A stretch of DNA of 64,000 nt. Origin: an uncultured Acidimicrobiales bacterium. Its GTDB lineage: Bacteria; Actinomycetota; Acidimicrobiia; Acidimicrobiales; SZUA-35. Below, piece after piece: positions 34,095 through 42,353 of this stretch. A program made the position numbers and the translations under genes. The DNA lies in the NCBI GenBank assembly GCA_937922045.1, contig CAKZXA010000032.1, positions 71,710 to 135,709 of the forward strand, read 5' to 3'. The notes under the pieces were generated by a model. That model made no database searches, was not told where the DNA came from, and worked only from the letters and a program-made list of their open reading frames with translations. Positions within the stretch are counted from its first letter, which is position 1. Each line of letters starts with the position of its first letter.

Positions 34095-35174
34095 ATGCCC
34101 TCAGAAGTGAGTTGGTTCTCGGCGCTATGCGACGATGACTATGAGTTCCTCGGCAGCCCTGATCCTGAGCTTCACAGCTCTTGGGAGCACTGCCGAAATA
34201 TCGTTTTGACCGCCGACCGGTATGGATTCGACAATGTGCTTCTGCCATCCGGCTACGCCCTCGGCATCGACAACGTCGCTTTCGCAGCCGGGATTGCCCC
34301 CATGCTGGCGACGTCGCGGCTGCTCCTCGCTGTGCGCTGTGGTGAGCTGGTCGCGCCCCAGATGGCCCGACAACTCGCGACCATCGATCAGATGCTTCAG
34401 GGGCGCCTCACGATCAACATCATTTCGTCTGACATCCCGGGTCAGCAGCTGGAAAGCGAACCCCGGTATCGCCGTTCTACCGAGATCATGTTCGTTCTAC
34501 GCGAGCTGCTCAACGGCAATGGGGTCGACTTCCAAGGAGACTTCGTCAACCTACAGATCGATCCACCTCGGATCCGAACGGTGAGCGGACGCAGCCCCTT
34601 GTTCTATTTCGGTGGTCTGTCGCCTGCGGCGAGAGACTGTGCGGCCGCCGGTGCCGACGTCTTCCTGATGTGGCCGGATCGAACCGAACGTGTGCTTGAG
34701 GTCAAGCAAGACATGGACCAGCGGGCGGCGGCCAAAGGGCGGAAGTTGCGCTACGGGTGGCGGTCACATGTGATCGTGCGAGAAACCGAGACCGAGGCGC
34801 GGGCGGCGGCCAGTCGCCTTCTTTCCAAGCTTGACGACGTCACGGGCCAAGAGATCCGTCAACGCTCGCTGGATTCCGCCTCAGCCGGTGTCGCTCGCCA
34901 AGCCGAACTCAGAGAAGGTTCGGACGATGATGGCTATGTCGAACGACACCTCTGGACAGGTGTTGGTCGTGCCCGATCCGGTGCTGGTGCCGCCATCGTT
35001 GGAGACCCCGATCAGGTAGCGGCCAAGATTCGAGAGCTGGAAGCCTCCGGGATCGAAGCCTTCATCCTGTCGGGCTACCCTCACCAGGCTGAATGCGACC
35101 TCTTTGCCCGCCATGTCCTTCCTCAGCTCGACCATGGCCCGCTGATGTTCGAACCGGACCCAGTGGTCGTCTAG
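34095..35174 (+). CDS. LLM-class flavin-dependent monooxygenase, SsuD-like
   Basis: 359 residues from ATG 34095, preceded by AAAGG; the ATG at 34074 in the ORF track is less likely. Luciferase-like TIM barrel with HSSWEHCRNIVLTADRYGFDNVLLPSG, the strand VRCGELVAPQMARQLATIDQ and NIISSDIPGQQ, all close in pattern to alkanesulfonate monooxygenase SsuD. It probably uses FMNH2 (or F420 in actinobacteria) with oxygen to cleave an organosulfur or similar compound. No flavin reductase or sulfonate transporter is next to it. The region 205-250 has long helical Arg-rich inserts as in SsuD. Confidence 0.85.
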   Translation: MPSEVSWFSALCDDDYEFLGSPDPELHSSWEHCRNIVLTADRYGFDNVLLPSGYALGIDNVAFAAGIAPMLATSRLLLAVRCGELVAPQMARQLATIDQMLQGRLTINIISSDIPGQQLESEPRYRRSTEIMFVLRELLNGNGVDFQGDFVNLQIDPPRIRTVSGRSPLFYFGGLSPAARDCAAAGADVFLMWPDRTERVLEVKQDMDQRAAAKGRKLRYGWRSHVIVRETETEARAAASRLLSKLDDVTGQEIRQRSLDSASAGVARQAELREGSDDDGYVERHLWTGVGRARSGAGAAIVGDPDQVAAKIRELEASGIEAFILSGYPHQAECDLFARHVLPQLDHGPLMFEPDPVVV

Positions 35175-35208
35175 CGGTTGGCTGGGCTCGTCAGAGGCGT
35201 GAGGTCGG

Positions 35209-36078
35209 TCAGCCGACGATGTCGACTGGTGTGCCCAGCGGGATCTCGGCCAGTGCTGCTATCTGGTCGTTGGTGATACGGACGCAGCCCTTGCTTCGCT
35301 GTTCACCGATCAGCGATGGGTTGTTGGTGCCATGGATCGCAATTGCGGGCAGGCCGCCGTTGAAGGTGTCCATCACCTCGGAGAACCCAGACAGGGCGAC
35401 GATATGGGACCCATACACGCCGGTGGGGTCGGCCTGCTCGATGACGTCTCGAATGTAGAACCGCCCGAGGGGTGTCGGCGTTTGGTCTGTACCGATGACG
35501 GCGGTCGTCGACAGCACCTCAGTGTCTCCGCGCCACAATCGCACCGACCGTTCGCTCAAATCGACCTCCACCCGATGCTCGACGTTGCTGAGCTCGACAA
35601 ACCGCCGTTCGATCCAGCCTGTTTGTCCGTTGGGCATCACCGGCATCGACACCTCAACCCAGTCGGTATCGCTGTCGGCGTCGGTCACCAGGAAGACGCG
35701 GTCGCCTCCGAACTGGGTGGGATTGGGAAACCATTGAAGCGGTGTTTGGCCGTCTGGTCGAGCGTAGGCGTAGACGCCTTCGGTGGTGACGGTGGCCACG
35801 ATTGCTTGAGTCGCCAGACCTGGCTCGGTGAAGGCGAGGTCGGCCTCGGAGGCGTCGTCGACGCGGTCGGGTGTGGTGGGCGTCGGTTCAGCCAACCCGC
35901 CCTCACCCACTACAGCTCCATCCAGCACTTCGCTAGCGAGGGCTGTCGTCGATCCTGCGGTGTCGCCGTCGATGTTTGCGCCGGTCAACACAGCGGCAAG
36001 CCCACCAACCACGACCGCGGTCAGCATGAGGTAGGCCAGAAGGCCGATTCGTCGAAGACGGGGATGGGGGAGAGCCAC
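35209..36078 (-). CDS. L,D-transpeptidase (YkuD domain)
   Basis: 289 residues from GTG 36078. A signal anchor (RIGLLAYLMLTAVVVGGLAAVL) is followed by a Thr/Ala-rich linker and a beta-rich domain about 85-155 that may be SH3-like. The catalytic YkuD domain has HGTNNPSLIGEQRSKGCVRI near 255, with His and the nucleophilic Cys in the SxGCxR motif. These enzymes form 3-3 crosslinks in peptidoglycan or attach proteins to it, outside the membrane. Convergent with the SsuD-like gene. Confidence 0.9.
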   Translation of the reverse strand: MALPHPRLRRIGLLAYLMLTAVVVGGLAAVLTGANIDGDTAGSTTALASEVLDGAVVGEGGLAEPTPTTPDRVDDASEADLAFTEPGLATQAIVATVTTEGVYAYARPDGQTPLQWFPNPTQFGGDRVFLVTDADSDTDWVEVSMPVMPNGQTGWIERRFVELSNVEHRVEVDLSERSVRLWRGDTEVLSTTAVIGTDQTPTPLGRFYIRDVIEQADPTGVYGSHIVALSGFSEVMDTFNGGLPAIAIHGTNNPSLIGEQRSKGCVRITNDQIAALAEIPLGTPVDIVG

Positions 36079-36108
36079 GTGTGCCTTTCGGCAGCACGAA
36101 GCCCGTGT

Positions 36109-36870
36109 TTAGCTCCCGGTCGGAACCTCGATGGTGCTGACCTCGGCCACGCAAGCACTGTCGCCCTGGGCCATGCTCGAGTTGAGCTGGACAGCAGTGG
36201 CACCGTAGAGCGAGCCGAGTAAACCCTTGACCATGCCTCGGTCGACCGCACAGATCACCGGATGATCGATGGCCACCTCCCCAAAGGGGCAGTGATCGGT
36301 AGCTAGGTGTACGTTTTCCGCATCCGGACCGGAGCCGGCTGAGCCTTGGTGACGCTCGGTATGGGCGGCAAAGCCGTGGGCCGATAAGGCATCGGCCACG
36401 ACATGGAGAGCCGAACGAAATGAGCGCTGCGATGCACCTGAGTCGCCGAGGGTGGCAGCCATCTTGCGACCGAACTCCTCGCCCACCTCTTCGGCCAGTT
36501 CCTCCGCCTCGGAACGTGGGAGTTTCGAAAGAGCACGACCGAGGAGGGTGATGAGGATGTCGTCGTGGCCAACATCGAACTCAAGATGTAGCTCGGGCAC
36601 CGTAACTTGGTAGGTCTTAGCTGGGCGGCCAGCTCCGGTTCGTTCACGGTAGCCGACCTCGAGATAGCCGCCGTTCGCCAATTTTTCGAGGTGGTGGCGA
36701 GCGACATTTGTATGAAGGCCTGTGGCTTCCGCCACATCCTTGGTGGTCAGACCGTCGTCATGATCGCGAACCATCAGGTAAATCTTGCGGCGGGTGGGGT
36801 CGCCGAAAGCTGAAGTGATCGCGTTCACCAGGCTGGCGAATTCGGTCGGCTTGAGTGCTCGGGTTGCCAC
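36109..36870 (-). CDS. SufR-like Fe-S-sensing transcriptional regulator
   Basis: 253 residues. A winged helix at about 15-85 (FGDPTRRKIYLMV, TTKDVAEATGLHTNVARHHLEKLANGGYLEV) is followed by an alpha/beta regulatory domain. Near the C-terminus are Cys194, Cys207 and Cys240, with exactly 12 residues between the first two (DHCPFGEVAIDHPVICAVD) and GDSAC for the third. C-x12-C and a GDxxC motif match SufR of mycobacteria (Rv1460), a [4Fe-4S] repressor of the suf operon. Here the neighbour, 93 bp away and divergent, is an Mrp/ApbC Fe-S carrier instead of sufBCD, so it probably couples that carrier to cluster status. Confidence 0.8.
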   Translation of the reverse strand: MATRALKPTEFASLVNAITSAFGDPTRRKIYLMVRDHDDGLTTKDVAEATGLHTNVARHHLEKLANGGYLEVGYRERTGAGRPAKTYQVTVPELHLEFDVGHDDILITLLGRALSKLPRSEAEELAEEVGEEFGRKMAATLGDSGASQRSFRSALHVVADALSAHGFAAHTERHQGSAGSGPDAENVHLATDHCPFGEVAIDHPVICAVDRGMVKGLLGSLYGATAVQLNSSMAQGDSACVAEVSTIEVPTGS

Positions 36871-36963
36871 CTCGGTAGTCTACCCAACGAGGCGGTCCGC
36901 ATGAGGCCCGACCGATTCAGACGCCCAGAACGGCTCTCTGGGCACCTATGAGGAGCAGTTCAC

Positions 36964-38112
36964 GTGACCAACCAGTCGGTAACCGAAGACGTCGTACGAG
37001 AAGCTCTTCGGCCGGTTCAAGACCCCGAACTCAACCGGAGCATCGTGGATCTTGGCATGGTGCGCTCGATCGGGATTGCGCTACCTCACGTTACGGTCGC
37101 CATCGATTTGACGATCGCCGGGTGCCCCCTACGAGCCGAAATCGATCGTCGAGTGCGAGATGCGGTGGTCGCCCTCGATGGCGTCGATGACATGACGCTC
37201 GAATTCGGCGTCATGACCGACGAACAGCGTGAAACCTTGCGTCGGCAACTCCACGGTGATCCTGGCGCCACCGCCGGATCTCAGCCGGGTCACGGCCACG
37301 CCGAAGGGCGGGCCATCCCGTTCGCCGATGCCGACAATCGCACACGTGTCCTGCTGGTGGCTTCCGGCAAGGGCGGCGTTGGCAAAAGCTCGGTGACCAC
37401 CAACCTCGCCGTCGCTCTGGCGGCCAGAGGCAAGAAGGTGGCGGTTGTCGATGCCGATGTGTGGGGATTCTCGATTCCGCGAATGCTCGGTGTCAACCGC
37501 CCGCCGGTCGTGATCGATGAGATGATCGTTCCCCCCGAATCGCATGGTGTTCGCTGCATCTCGATGGGTTTCTTTGTCGACGAGAACCAGCCCGTAATCT
37601 GGCGTGGTCCGATGTTGCACAAGGCCCTCGAACAGTTCTTGACCGACGTCTATTGGGATGAGCCCGACTTCTTGATCGTGGATCTCCCTCCGGGCACAGG
37701 CGACATCGCTCTATCCCTCAGCCAGTTCCTTCCCCGCTCCGAACTGCTCGTCGTGACGACACCGCAGCCGGCAGCCCAGAAGGTGGCGCAGCGCGCCGCC
37801 TACATGGCCCACAAGGTGCACATCACCGTCTCAGGCGTTATCGAGAACATGAGCTGGTTTACCGGCGACGACGGCAAGCGCTACGAGCTCTTCGGAGCCG
37901 GCGGCGGGCAAACCCTAGCCGACGAGCTTGAGGTTCCGCTTCTGGCCCAGATCCCTCTGGTCGCTAAGTTGCGCGAAGGCGGCGACACCGGAATGCCTAT
38001 CGCGATCGACACCGAGTCTGAAGCAGGCGCCGTGTTCGCTGCTTTGGCCGAGACGGTCGACGTGGACCTGGCCCCCAAGAAGCGCTATCGATCTGAACTG
38101 AAAATCAACTGA
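36964..38112 (+). CDS. Mrp/ApbC-type iron-sulfur carrier ATPase
   Basis: 382 residues from GTG 36964, with GAGGAG nine bases upstream. An N-terminal MIP18/DUF59 domain (VQDPELNRSIVDLGMV) is followed by a MinD-like P-loop ATPase: LLVASGKGGVGKSSVTTNLA near 130, VVDADVWGFSIPRMLG and DLPPGTGD. The protein carries or assembles Fe-S clusters onto apo-targets. The CxxC pair that binds the shared cluster in E. coli ApbC is absent around NMSWFTGDDGKRYELFG, which I believe is usual for actinobacterial members. Divergent from the SufR-like regulator. Confidence 0.92.
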   Translation: MTNQSVTEDVVREALRPVQDPELNRSIVDLGMVRSIGIALPHVTVAIDLTIAGCPLRAEIDRRVRDAVVALDGVDDMTLEFGVMTDEQRETLRRQLHGDPGATAGSQPGHGHAEGRAIPFADADNRTRVLLVASGKGGVGKSSVTTNLAVALAARGKKVAVVDADVWGFSIPRMLGVNRPPVVIDEMIVPPESHGVRCISMGFFVDENQPVIWRGPMLHKALEQFLTDVYWDEPDFLIVDLPPGTGDIALSLSQFLPRSELLVVTTPQPAAQKVAQRAAYMAHKVHITVSGVIENMSWFTGDDGKRYELFGAGGGQTLADELEVPLLAQIPLVAKLREGGDTGMPIAIDTESEAGAVFAALAETVDVDLAPKKRYRSELKIN

Positions 38113-38190
38113 CGCAGCCAGCGTGGCGCCGCCTTGGCACCTCTCACGAACTTTCCAGGCTGAAGTAACCGTAGAAGGCTTCGCGAAGGC

Positions 38191-38196
38191 TAGGTT
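38191..38196 (+). promoter_or_regulatory. -10 box for leaderless DUF3107 gene
   Basis: TAGGTT, seven bases, ATG 38204. The same hexamer and spacing as for the DUF1028 gene. It rules out the ORF-track start at 38123. Confidence 0.55.
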
Positions 38197-38203
38197 TGGG
38201 TAC

Positions 38204-38437
38204 ATGGAGATCCGCATCGGGATTGCTGAGACGTCGCAGGTCATTGAGATCGAGATGGACGACGGCACTGACCTTAAAGACGTGAAGGCCAAGATTGAGG
38301 CCGCCCTGGGCGGCAAGGTTGACGTGGTCTGGTTCGAAGATCGCAAGCAACGTCAGATAGCGGTGCCTGCACCTCGGATCTCTTTCGTCGAGGTCAACCC
38401 GAGCGAGGCTGAACGCAAGATAGGGTTCGGCGCCTAG
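38204..38437 (+). CDS. DUF3107 protein
   Basis: 77 residues. MEIRIGIAETSQVIEIEMDD and the final AERKIGFGA are hallmarks of DUF3107, an actinobacteria-specific small protein (Rv3208A/TB9.4 in Mycobacterium). Function not established. The compact beta-alpha pattern (ALGGKVDVVWFEDRKQRQIAVP) suggests a single small domain. It precedes the Get3-like pair by 18 bp and may be cotranscribed. Confidence 0.9.
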   Translation: MEIRIGIAETSQVIEIEMDDGTDLKDVKAKIEAALGGKVDVVWFEDRKQRQIAVPAPRISFVEVNPSEAERKIGFGA

Positions 38438-38442
38438 TCGGC

Positions 38443-38460
38443 GCCACGCCACAGCGTGGC
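38443..38460 (+). promoter_or_regulatory. Hairpin that encloses the next start codon
   Basis: GCCACG, six bases, CGTGGC. The GTG start of the following gene (38456-38458) lies inside the right arm; the arms can extend outward to GTCGG/CCGAC with a two-base bulge. In mRNA this would hide the start codon unless ribosomes from DUF3107, whose stop ends five bases before the hairpin, open it. Confidence 0.4.
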
Positions 38461-39307
38461 CGACCGAGCCCGCCTCCGATTCATTGCTGGCAAGGGCGGA
38501 GTTGGCCGGACGGCCGTCGCCCGAGCGCTGGCGGCCAAGGCTGCGGCCGGAGGAGCTCGTACGCTCCTCATCGACGCCGGCCCCACAGCGGTTGGCTCAA
38601 AGGCCGCCGATAGGGGCGCAGCTGAAGAAGGCGCGTCGTCCGACTATTCGTTCCTTCGACTCTCCGCTCAAGACTCTGTCGACGAGTATCTCAAACGCTC
38701 TCTGCGCCTGCCGGTTCGCCCTGCCAGGCTTAAGCCGATGGCGGCGATCTTCAACTATGTCGCCATCGCCGCTCCCGGTGTTCGCGAGATTCTGACGATA
38801 GGCAAGATCGGTGAAGAGGTGCGCAGCGGTGGATGGGACGAGGTGATCGTCGATGCGCCGGCCTCTGGCCACCTCGTCGAGCTCTTGAACGCTCCTGACG
38901 AGTTGCTGACCCTGGTCGGCGGCGCTGGCCCACTTGCAGCCGAATCGCGATGGTTGGGCGAGCTGCTGGCTGAAGAAATGACCTCGATCTGGGTTGTTGC
39001 TCTGCCCGAACCGATCGTGGTCGCTGAGACGATTGATTTGATGAATCGGCTCGGCGATAGTGATGTCGCGGTCGAGGCTGTCGTGATCAATCGTATGCCG
39101 CCATCCGTCGGCGCTGCCGGTCGGGTCGAGGTGGAACAGAGCCGAAGAAGCGGTGACGACTCCGCTGTACTGGCTCGGCTTGCCATCGACATGGACGATT
39201 GGGCCAGACCTTGTGCTGCTGCTCTCGAAGCGATGGACACCGACATCGACATCTACCGATTGCCGTGGGCGATCGATGTGGCCGCCGAGCTTGAGGCGGT
39301 GCTTTGA
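38456..39307 (+). CDS. ArsA/Get3-like ATPase, first subunit (BagA-like)
   Basis: 283 residues from GTG 38456. The deviant P-loop reads FIAGKGGVGRTAVARALA: the signature Lys (GK) is present but the second, phosphate-binding Lys is replaced by Arg. Switch-II-like VIVDAPASGHLVELLNAP follows near 140. The gene overlaps its partner at 39304 (TTGA). In Mycobacterium the equivalent pair is Rv3679/Rv3680 (described as the Get3-like BagA/BagB complex). Its role is not settled; ArsA/Get3 relatives move arsenite or tail-anchored proteins. The nearby WhiB gene also matches the mycobacterial locus. Family is clear; the lysine loss suggests dependence on the partner for ATP hydrolysis. Confidence 0.85.
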   Translation: MADRARLRFIAGKGGVGRTAVARALAAKAAAGGARTLLIDAGPTAVGSKAADRGAAEEGASSDYSFLRLSAQDSVDEYLKRSLRLPVRPARLKPMAAIFNYVAIAAPGVREILTIGKIGEEVRSGGWDEVIVDAPASGHLVELLNAPDELLTLVGGAGPLAAESRWLGELLAEEMTSIWVVALPEPIVVAETIDLMNRLGDSDVAVEAVVINRMPPSVGAAGRVEVEQSRRSGDDSAVLARLAIDMDDWARPCAAALEAMDTDIDIYRLPWAIDVAAELEAVL

Positions 39308-40368
39308 ACCCGAGCCAGGATCGAGCGGTCGATGATCTCTTGGCCACCTCTCGTCTTATCGTAGCCGTCGGTACCGGCGGCGTCGGAAAGACGACGACCG
39401 CAGCCGCTCTGGCGGTGCGAGCCGCCTACGCCGGTCGTCGTGTCCTCGTCTTTACGGTCGACCCTGCTCGTCGGCTGGCCGATGCGCTCGCCGTGTCATC
39501 GCTCCCGGCCGATCCTGCCCTGGTTTCGCTCGAGGGCGCCTCGGGACGCCTGTGGGCGATGATGGCAGACACAAGCCTTAGTTGGGACCGGCTGGTTGAA
39601 CGCTGTTCGCCTGATCGCGATCTCGCCGATGAGCTCCTGGCGAACCCCCTCTATCGTTCACTAACCAAGAACTTTGTCCAGAGCCACGACTACATCGCTC
39701 TGGATCATCTGTGTGAATTTTCAGCCGATGACCGATTCGACCTCGTCATCGTTGACACCCCGCCGTCGGGCCACGTGCTCGACTTACTCGATGCGCCTGG
39801 CCGAATGGTCGAGTTCTTCAACAGCCGTCTACTCGATGTTCTGACCGGAGGACGGCTCGGGCGCAGCGTTGGCCAGTTTGCGGCACAACCCTTCCTTCAG
39901 CTTGCGCGCCGGATCCTAGGAACCGACTTTCTGGCCCAGGTTTCCCGTCTCTTTACCCTGCTCCGAGGGTTGGGTCCGGCGTTCGGCGATCGCGCCGCCC
40001 TGGTCGAAGATATTCTGGCCCGGCCAGAGACCTCGTTTGTAGCGGTCACCACCACCTCGCCCCGGCAGCGAATCGAACATGACGACCTGGTGGGCGAGCT
40101 GGCCAAACGGTCAATCGAGCTCGACCTCCTGGTTTTGAACCGGTCGCTGCGAGCGGTTCTCGACCCGACGGATTCACCCGGCGTGCCCGGTTCGGCCGAT
40201 GGTTCGAACCTTGATTTCGTCGACGGTGAGTTGGCCGCCGCTGTGCGGCGATGGCGTCAACTTGTCGACAACGAGGTTCCGATCAGTACGGAGCAGCCGT
40301 CGGTCGCCGTGGCGTTGAATCCGGCTGGTTTCGACGGGATCGATGGTCTCCGCTCGTTCTTCGTTTGA
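39304..40368 (+). CDS. ArsA/Get3-like ATPase, second subunit (BagB-like)
   Basis: 354 residues from TTG 39304, overlapping the previous stop. The P-loop reads AVGTGGVGKTTTAAALA: the phosphate-binding Lys is present but the signature Lys is Thr, the mirror image of the first subunit. The switch-I-like TVDPARRLADAL and switch-II-like VDTPPSGHVLDLLDAP are well kept. A central helical region (LQLARRILGTDFLAQVSRLF) could be a client-binding part. In Rv3680 the signature Lys is also missing, by my recollection. With the first subunit it is predicted to form a heterodimer holding one complete nucleotide site. Confidence 0.87.
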   Translation: MNPSQDRAVDDLLATSRLIVAVGTGGVGKTTTAAALAVRAAYAGRRVLVFTVDPARRLADALAVSSLPADPALVSLEGASGRLWAMMADTSLSWDRLVERCSPDRDLADELLANPLYRSLTKNFVQSHDYIALDHLCEFSADDRFDLVIVDTPPSGHVLDLLDAPGRMVEFFNSRLLDVLTGGRLGRSVGQFAAQPFLQLARRILGTDFLAQVSRLFTLLRGLGPAFGDRAALVEDILARPETSFVAVTTTSPRQRIEHDDLVGELAKRSIELDLLVLNRSLRAVLDPTDSPGVPGSADGSNLDFVDGELAAAVRRWRQLVDNEVPISTEQPSVAVALNPAGFDGIDGLRSFFV

Positions 40369-40377
40369 TCCCACCGC

Positions 40378-40383
40378 TACTGT
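40378..40383 (+). promoter_or_regulatory. -10 box for leaderless histidine kinase gene
   Basis: TACTGT, six bases, ATG 40390, located 10-15 bp after the second ATPase stop. Confidence 0.45.
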
Positions 40384-40389
40384 TCAGGC

Positions 40390-41865
40390 ATGGCCTCGAC
40401 CAACGATCTCGCACGGCTCTACCTTGATGTCGATACAGCGGGCCGACACCACCTACGGCGGCTCGTCGGGTCGTGGGCGCCTCTCGCTGATCTCAGCTTT
40501 TCCGACCTCCTGTTGTGGGGAGCGGTGAAGGACGATTCCAACGAGTTGATCGTGATTGGCCAGATACGTCCAACGACGGCCCAGACCCTCTACCTCGATG
40601 ACCAGGTTGGCCAACGTCACACGATGGACGATCAGCGACTCGTGGCCAAGGTGCTGGCCACCGGGGAACCCCACCAAGACGAGGTTGATCGCCATCGACG
40701 TTCGGTGCCGGTCCGGGTCCGGATTCAGGCTATCCCGGTTCGTCACGACGGTCAGCTGATAGCCGTGCTCACCGGCGACACCTCGGTCAAGGAAGAGTCG
40801 CAGACCAGTGAGCTTGAGCTCGCCTACCTGGGGGTCTTTCGGCGCCTCGCGGTGATGCTGGCCGAAGGCATGTTTCCCTTCCCCTTCGAGGACGCGGTGA
40901 CTGAAGAGTCGCCCCGGGTCGGCGATGGTGCCCTAATCCTGGATGGCAATGGCCGCGTGGTTTACTCGTCGCCCAATGCTGTTTCGGCGCTTCACCGCCT
41001 CGGGTACCACGGCCGAATCAACGATCATCTGCTCAGCGACATCGGGTTCGACCCTGACGTGGTGGAGAGTTCGTATCGCTTGAAGGTCCCCGTCGTCGAC
41101 GAGCTGGAACGAGGAGAGCGAGCCACGATCCTGTCTCGCATCGTGCCCTTGATCGAGCAGCAGAACGTAACCGGCGCACTCGTGCTCCTACGCGACGTGT
41201 CGGATGTGCGCCGTCGAGACCGGATGCTGGTGTCGATGGATACGACGATGAGAGAGATCCACCATCGGGTCAAGAACAATCTGCAAACCGTTTCGTCCTT
41301 GCTTCGTATTCAGGGACGCAGGCTCGAATCACCGGAGGCCAAACTGGCGATCGACGAGTCGGTACGCCGCATCGCCTCAATCGCCGTGGTCCACGAGATG
41401 TTGGCCAACAGTGGCGGTGACGAGGTGCAGTTTCGAGATGTGCTACAGCCGATCGTGACGATGGCGGCCACCACCTTGGTGTCGGCCGACAGGCCGGTGG
41501 AGTTTCGACTTGTGGGGGACGGGCCAACCCTTATCTCGTCGAAGGCGTCGTCACTGGCCGTTGTCGTCTCTGAACTTCTCCAGAACGCCGTTGAGCATGG
41601 CTATCCCACGGGAGGCGGTGGCGGAACGGTGACCGTTGAGCTGTTCACGTCTTCCACCGAGCTACAAGTGCGCGTGCACGATGACGGCGTTGGTGTTGAG
41701 CCTGGGTTCGACGCGTCGGCGTCGCCCGGTCTCGGGTTGACGATCATCTCATCGCTCGTATCCGGCGAGTTGGGAGGAGAACTCAAGATCCGGCCAGCCA
41801 CACCACCTCAACGAGGCACGCTGGCCCAGGTGACCGTGCAGCTGGGCGCGCTCGACAATGACTAG
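40390..41865 (+). CDS. Sensor histidine kinase, PdtaS-like (HisKA_2)
   Basis: 491 residues, no membrane helix, so cytosolic. The N-terminal 270 residues contain a GAF-like region and a PAS-like region (VGDGALILDGNGRVVYSSPNAVSAL near 180). The phospho-accepting HisKA_2 box is MREIHHRVKNNLQTVSSLL near 282, and the ATPase domain has ELLQNAVEHGYP, HDDGVGVEPGF and PGLGLTIISSLV. This is the architecture of mycobacterial PdtaS, which signals to the ANTAR-domain regulator PdtaR to control antitermination. No PdtaR gene is adjacent, so an orphan partnership is likely. Confidence 0.88.
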   Translation: MASTNDLARLYLDVDTAGRHHLRRLVGSWAPLADLSFSDLLLWGAVKDDSNELIVIGQIRPTTAQTLYLDDQVGQRHTMDDQRLVAKVLATGEPHQDEVDRHRRSVPVRVRIQAIPVRHDGQLIAVLTGDTSVKEESQTSELELAYLGVFRRLAVMLAEGMFPFPFEDAVTEESPRVGDGALILDGNGRVVYSSPNAVSALHRLGYHGRINDHLLSDIGFDPDVVESSYRLKVPVVDELERGERATILSRIVPLIEQQNVTGALVLLRDVSDVRRRDRMLVSMDTTMREIHHRVKNNLQTVSSLLRIQGRRLESPEAKLAIDESVRRIASIAVVHEMLANSGGDEVQFRDVLQPIVTMAATTLVSADRPVEFRLVGDGPTLISSKASSLAVVVSELLQNAVEHGYPTGGGGGTVTVELFTSSTELQVRVHDDGVGVEPGFDASASPGLGLTIISSLVSGELGGELKIRPATPPQRGTLAQVTVQLGALDND

Positions 41866-41919
41866 CGTCGCGATGGTTTGGCGTATGGTCTAGCTGGCCT
41901 GGGCGGCAGGCTGCGGCGG

Positions 41920-42300
41920 CTAGCGCCGAAGATAGTTCCGGCGCAACGTTCGGCGTTCCTCTTCAGAGGTTGCTCCCCAGACACCGGAGTCCTGATTGGT
42001 CAGGAGGGCGAACTCAAGGCAAGGCTCCTGGGCGGGGCATTGCCGGCACACATCCTTTGCATCGGCGATCTGATCAACCGCAAGACCTGTCGTCCCCACG
42101 GGGAAGAAGAGTTCTGGGCTGGTGCCGCGGCACGAAGCCGTGGCTCGCCATGACAGATCAGGCTCGTAACTACCGCGTTTCGCGGCGGCCTGTTGAGCGA
42201 CTTGTTCGAAGTAGGCGAATTCTGCTGATGGTGACGGTGCACTAGCATCCAAGATGCTGCCGTCTACAACCGAATCCGTCGGTAAACCTGTGACTTTCAC
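41920..42300 (-). CDS. WhiB-family Fe-S transcription factor
   Basis: 126 residues from GTG 42300, with GGGAGG five bases before it. The four cluster cysteines are ATASCRGT, and VCRQCPAQEPC with C-x2-C-x5-C spacing; the turn GVWGATSEEER and basic tail RRTLRRNYLRR follow. WhiB proteins bind a redox- and NO-sensitive [4Fe-4S] cluster and act with the main sigma factor. An N-terminal extension of 45 residues (FAYFEQVAQQAAAKRG) is present. Position after the BagA/BagB-like pair suggests a WhiB4-type protein by synteny; sequence alone does not settle the subfamily. Confidence 0.92.
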   Translation of the reverse strand: MKVTGLPTDSVVDGSILDASAPSPSAEFAYFEQVAQQAAAKRGSYEPDLSWRATASCRGTSPELFFPVGTTGLAVDQIADAKDVCRQCPAQEPCLEFALLTNQDSGVWGATSEEERRTLRRNYLRR

Positions 42301-42330
42301 GATTCCTCCCTACAAAAGCGTGAGTGCCAT

Positions 42331-42353
42331 GCAAGTGGACTACGTCCACTTGC
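42331..42353. promoter_or_regulatory. Perfect 10-bp palindrome upstream of the whiB gene
   Basis: GCAAGTGGAC TAC GTCCACTTGC. It lies 31 bp before the whiB start codon. It is a candidate operator for a dimeric regulator (possibly WhiB's own partner) or a hairpin in the 5' leader. No other copy was seen in the window. Confidence 0.6.
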
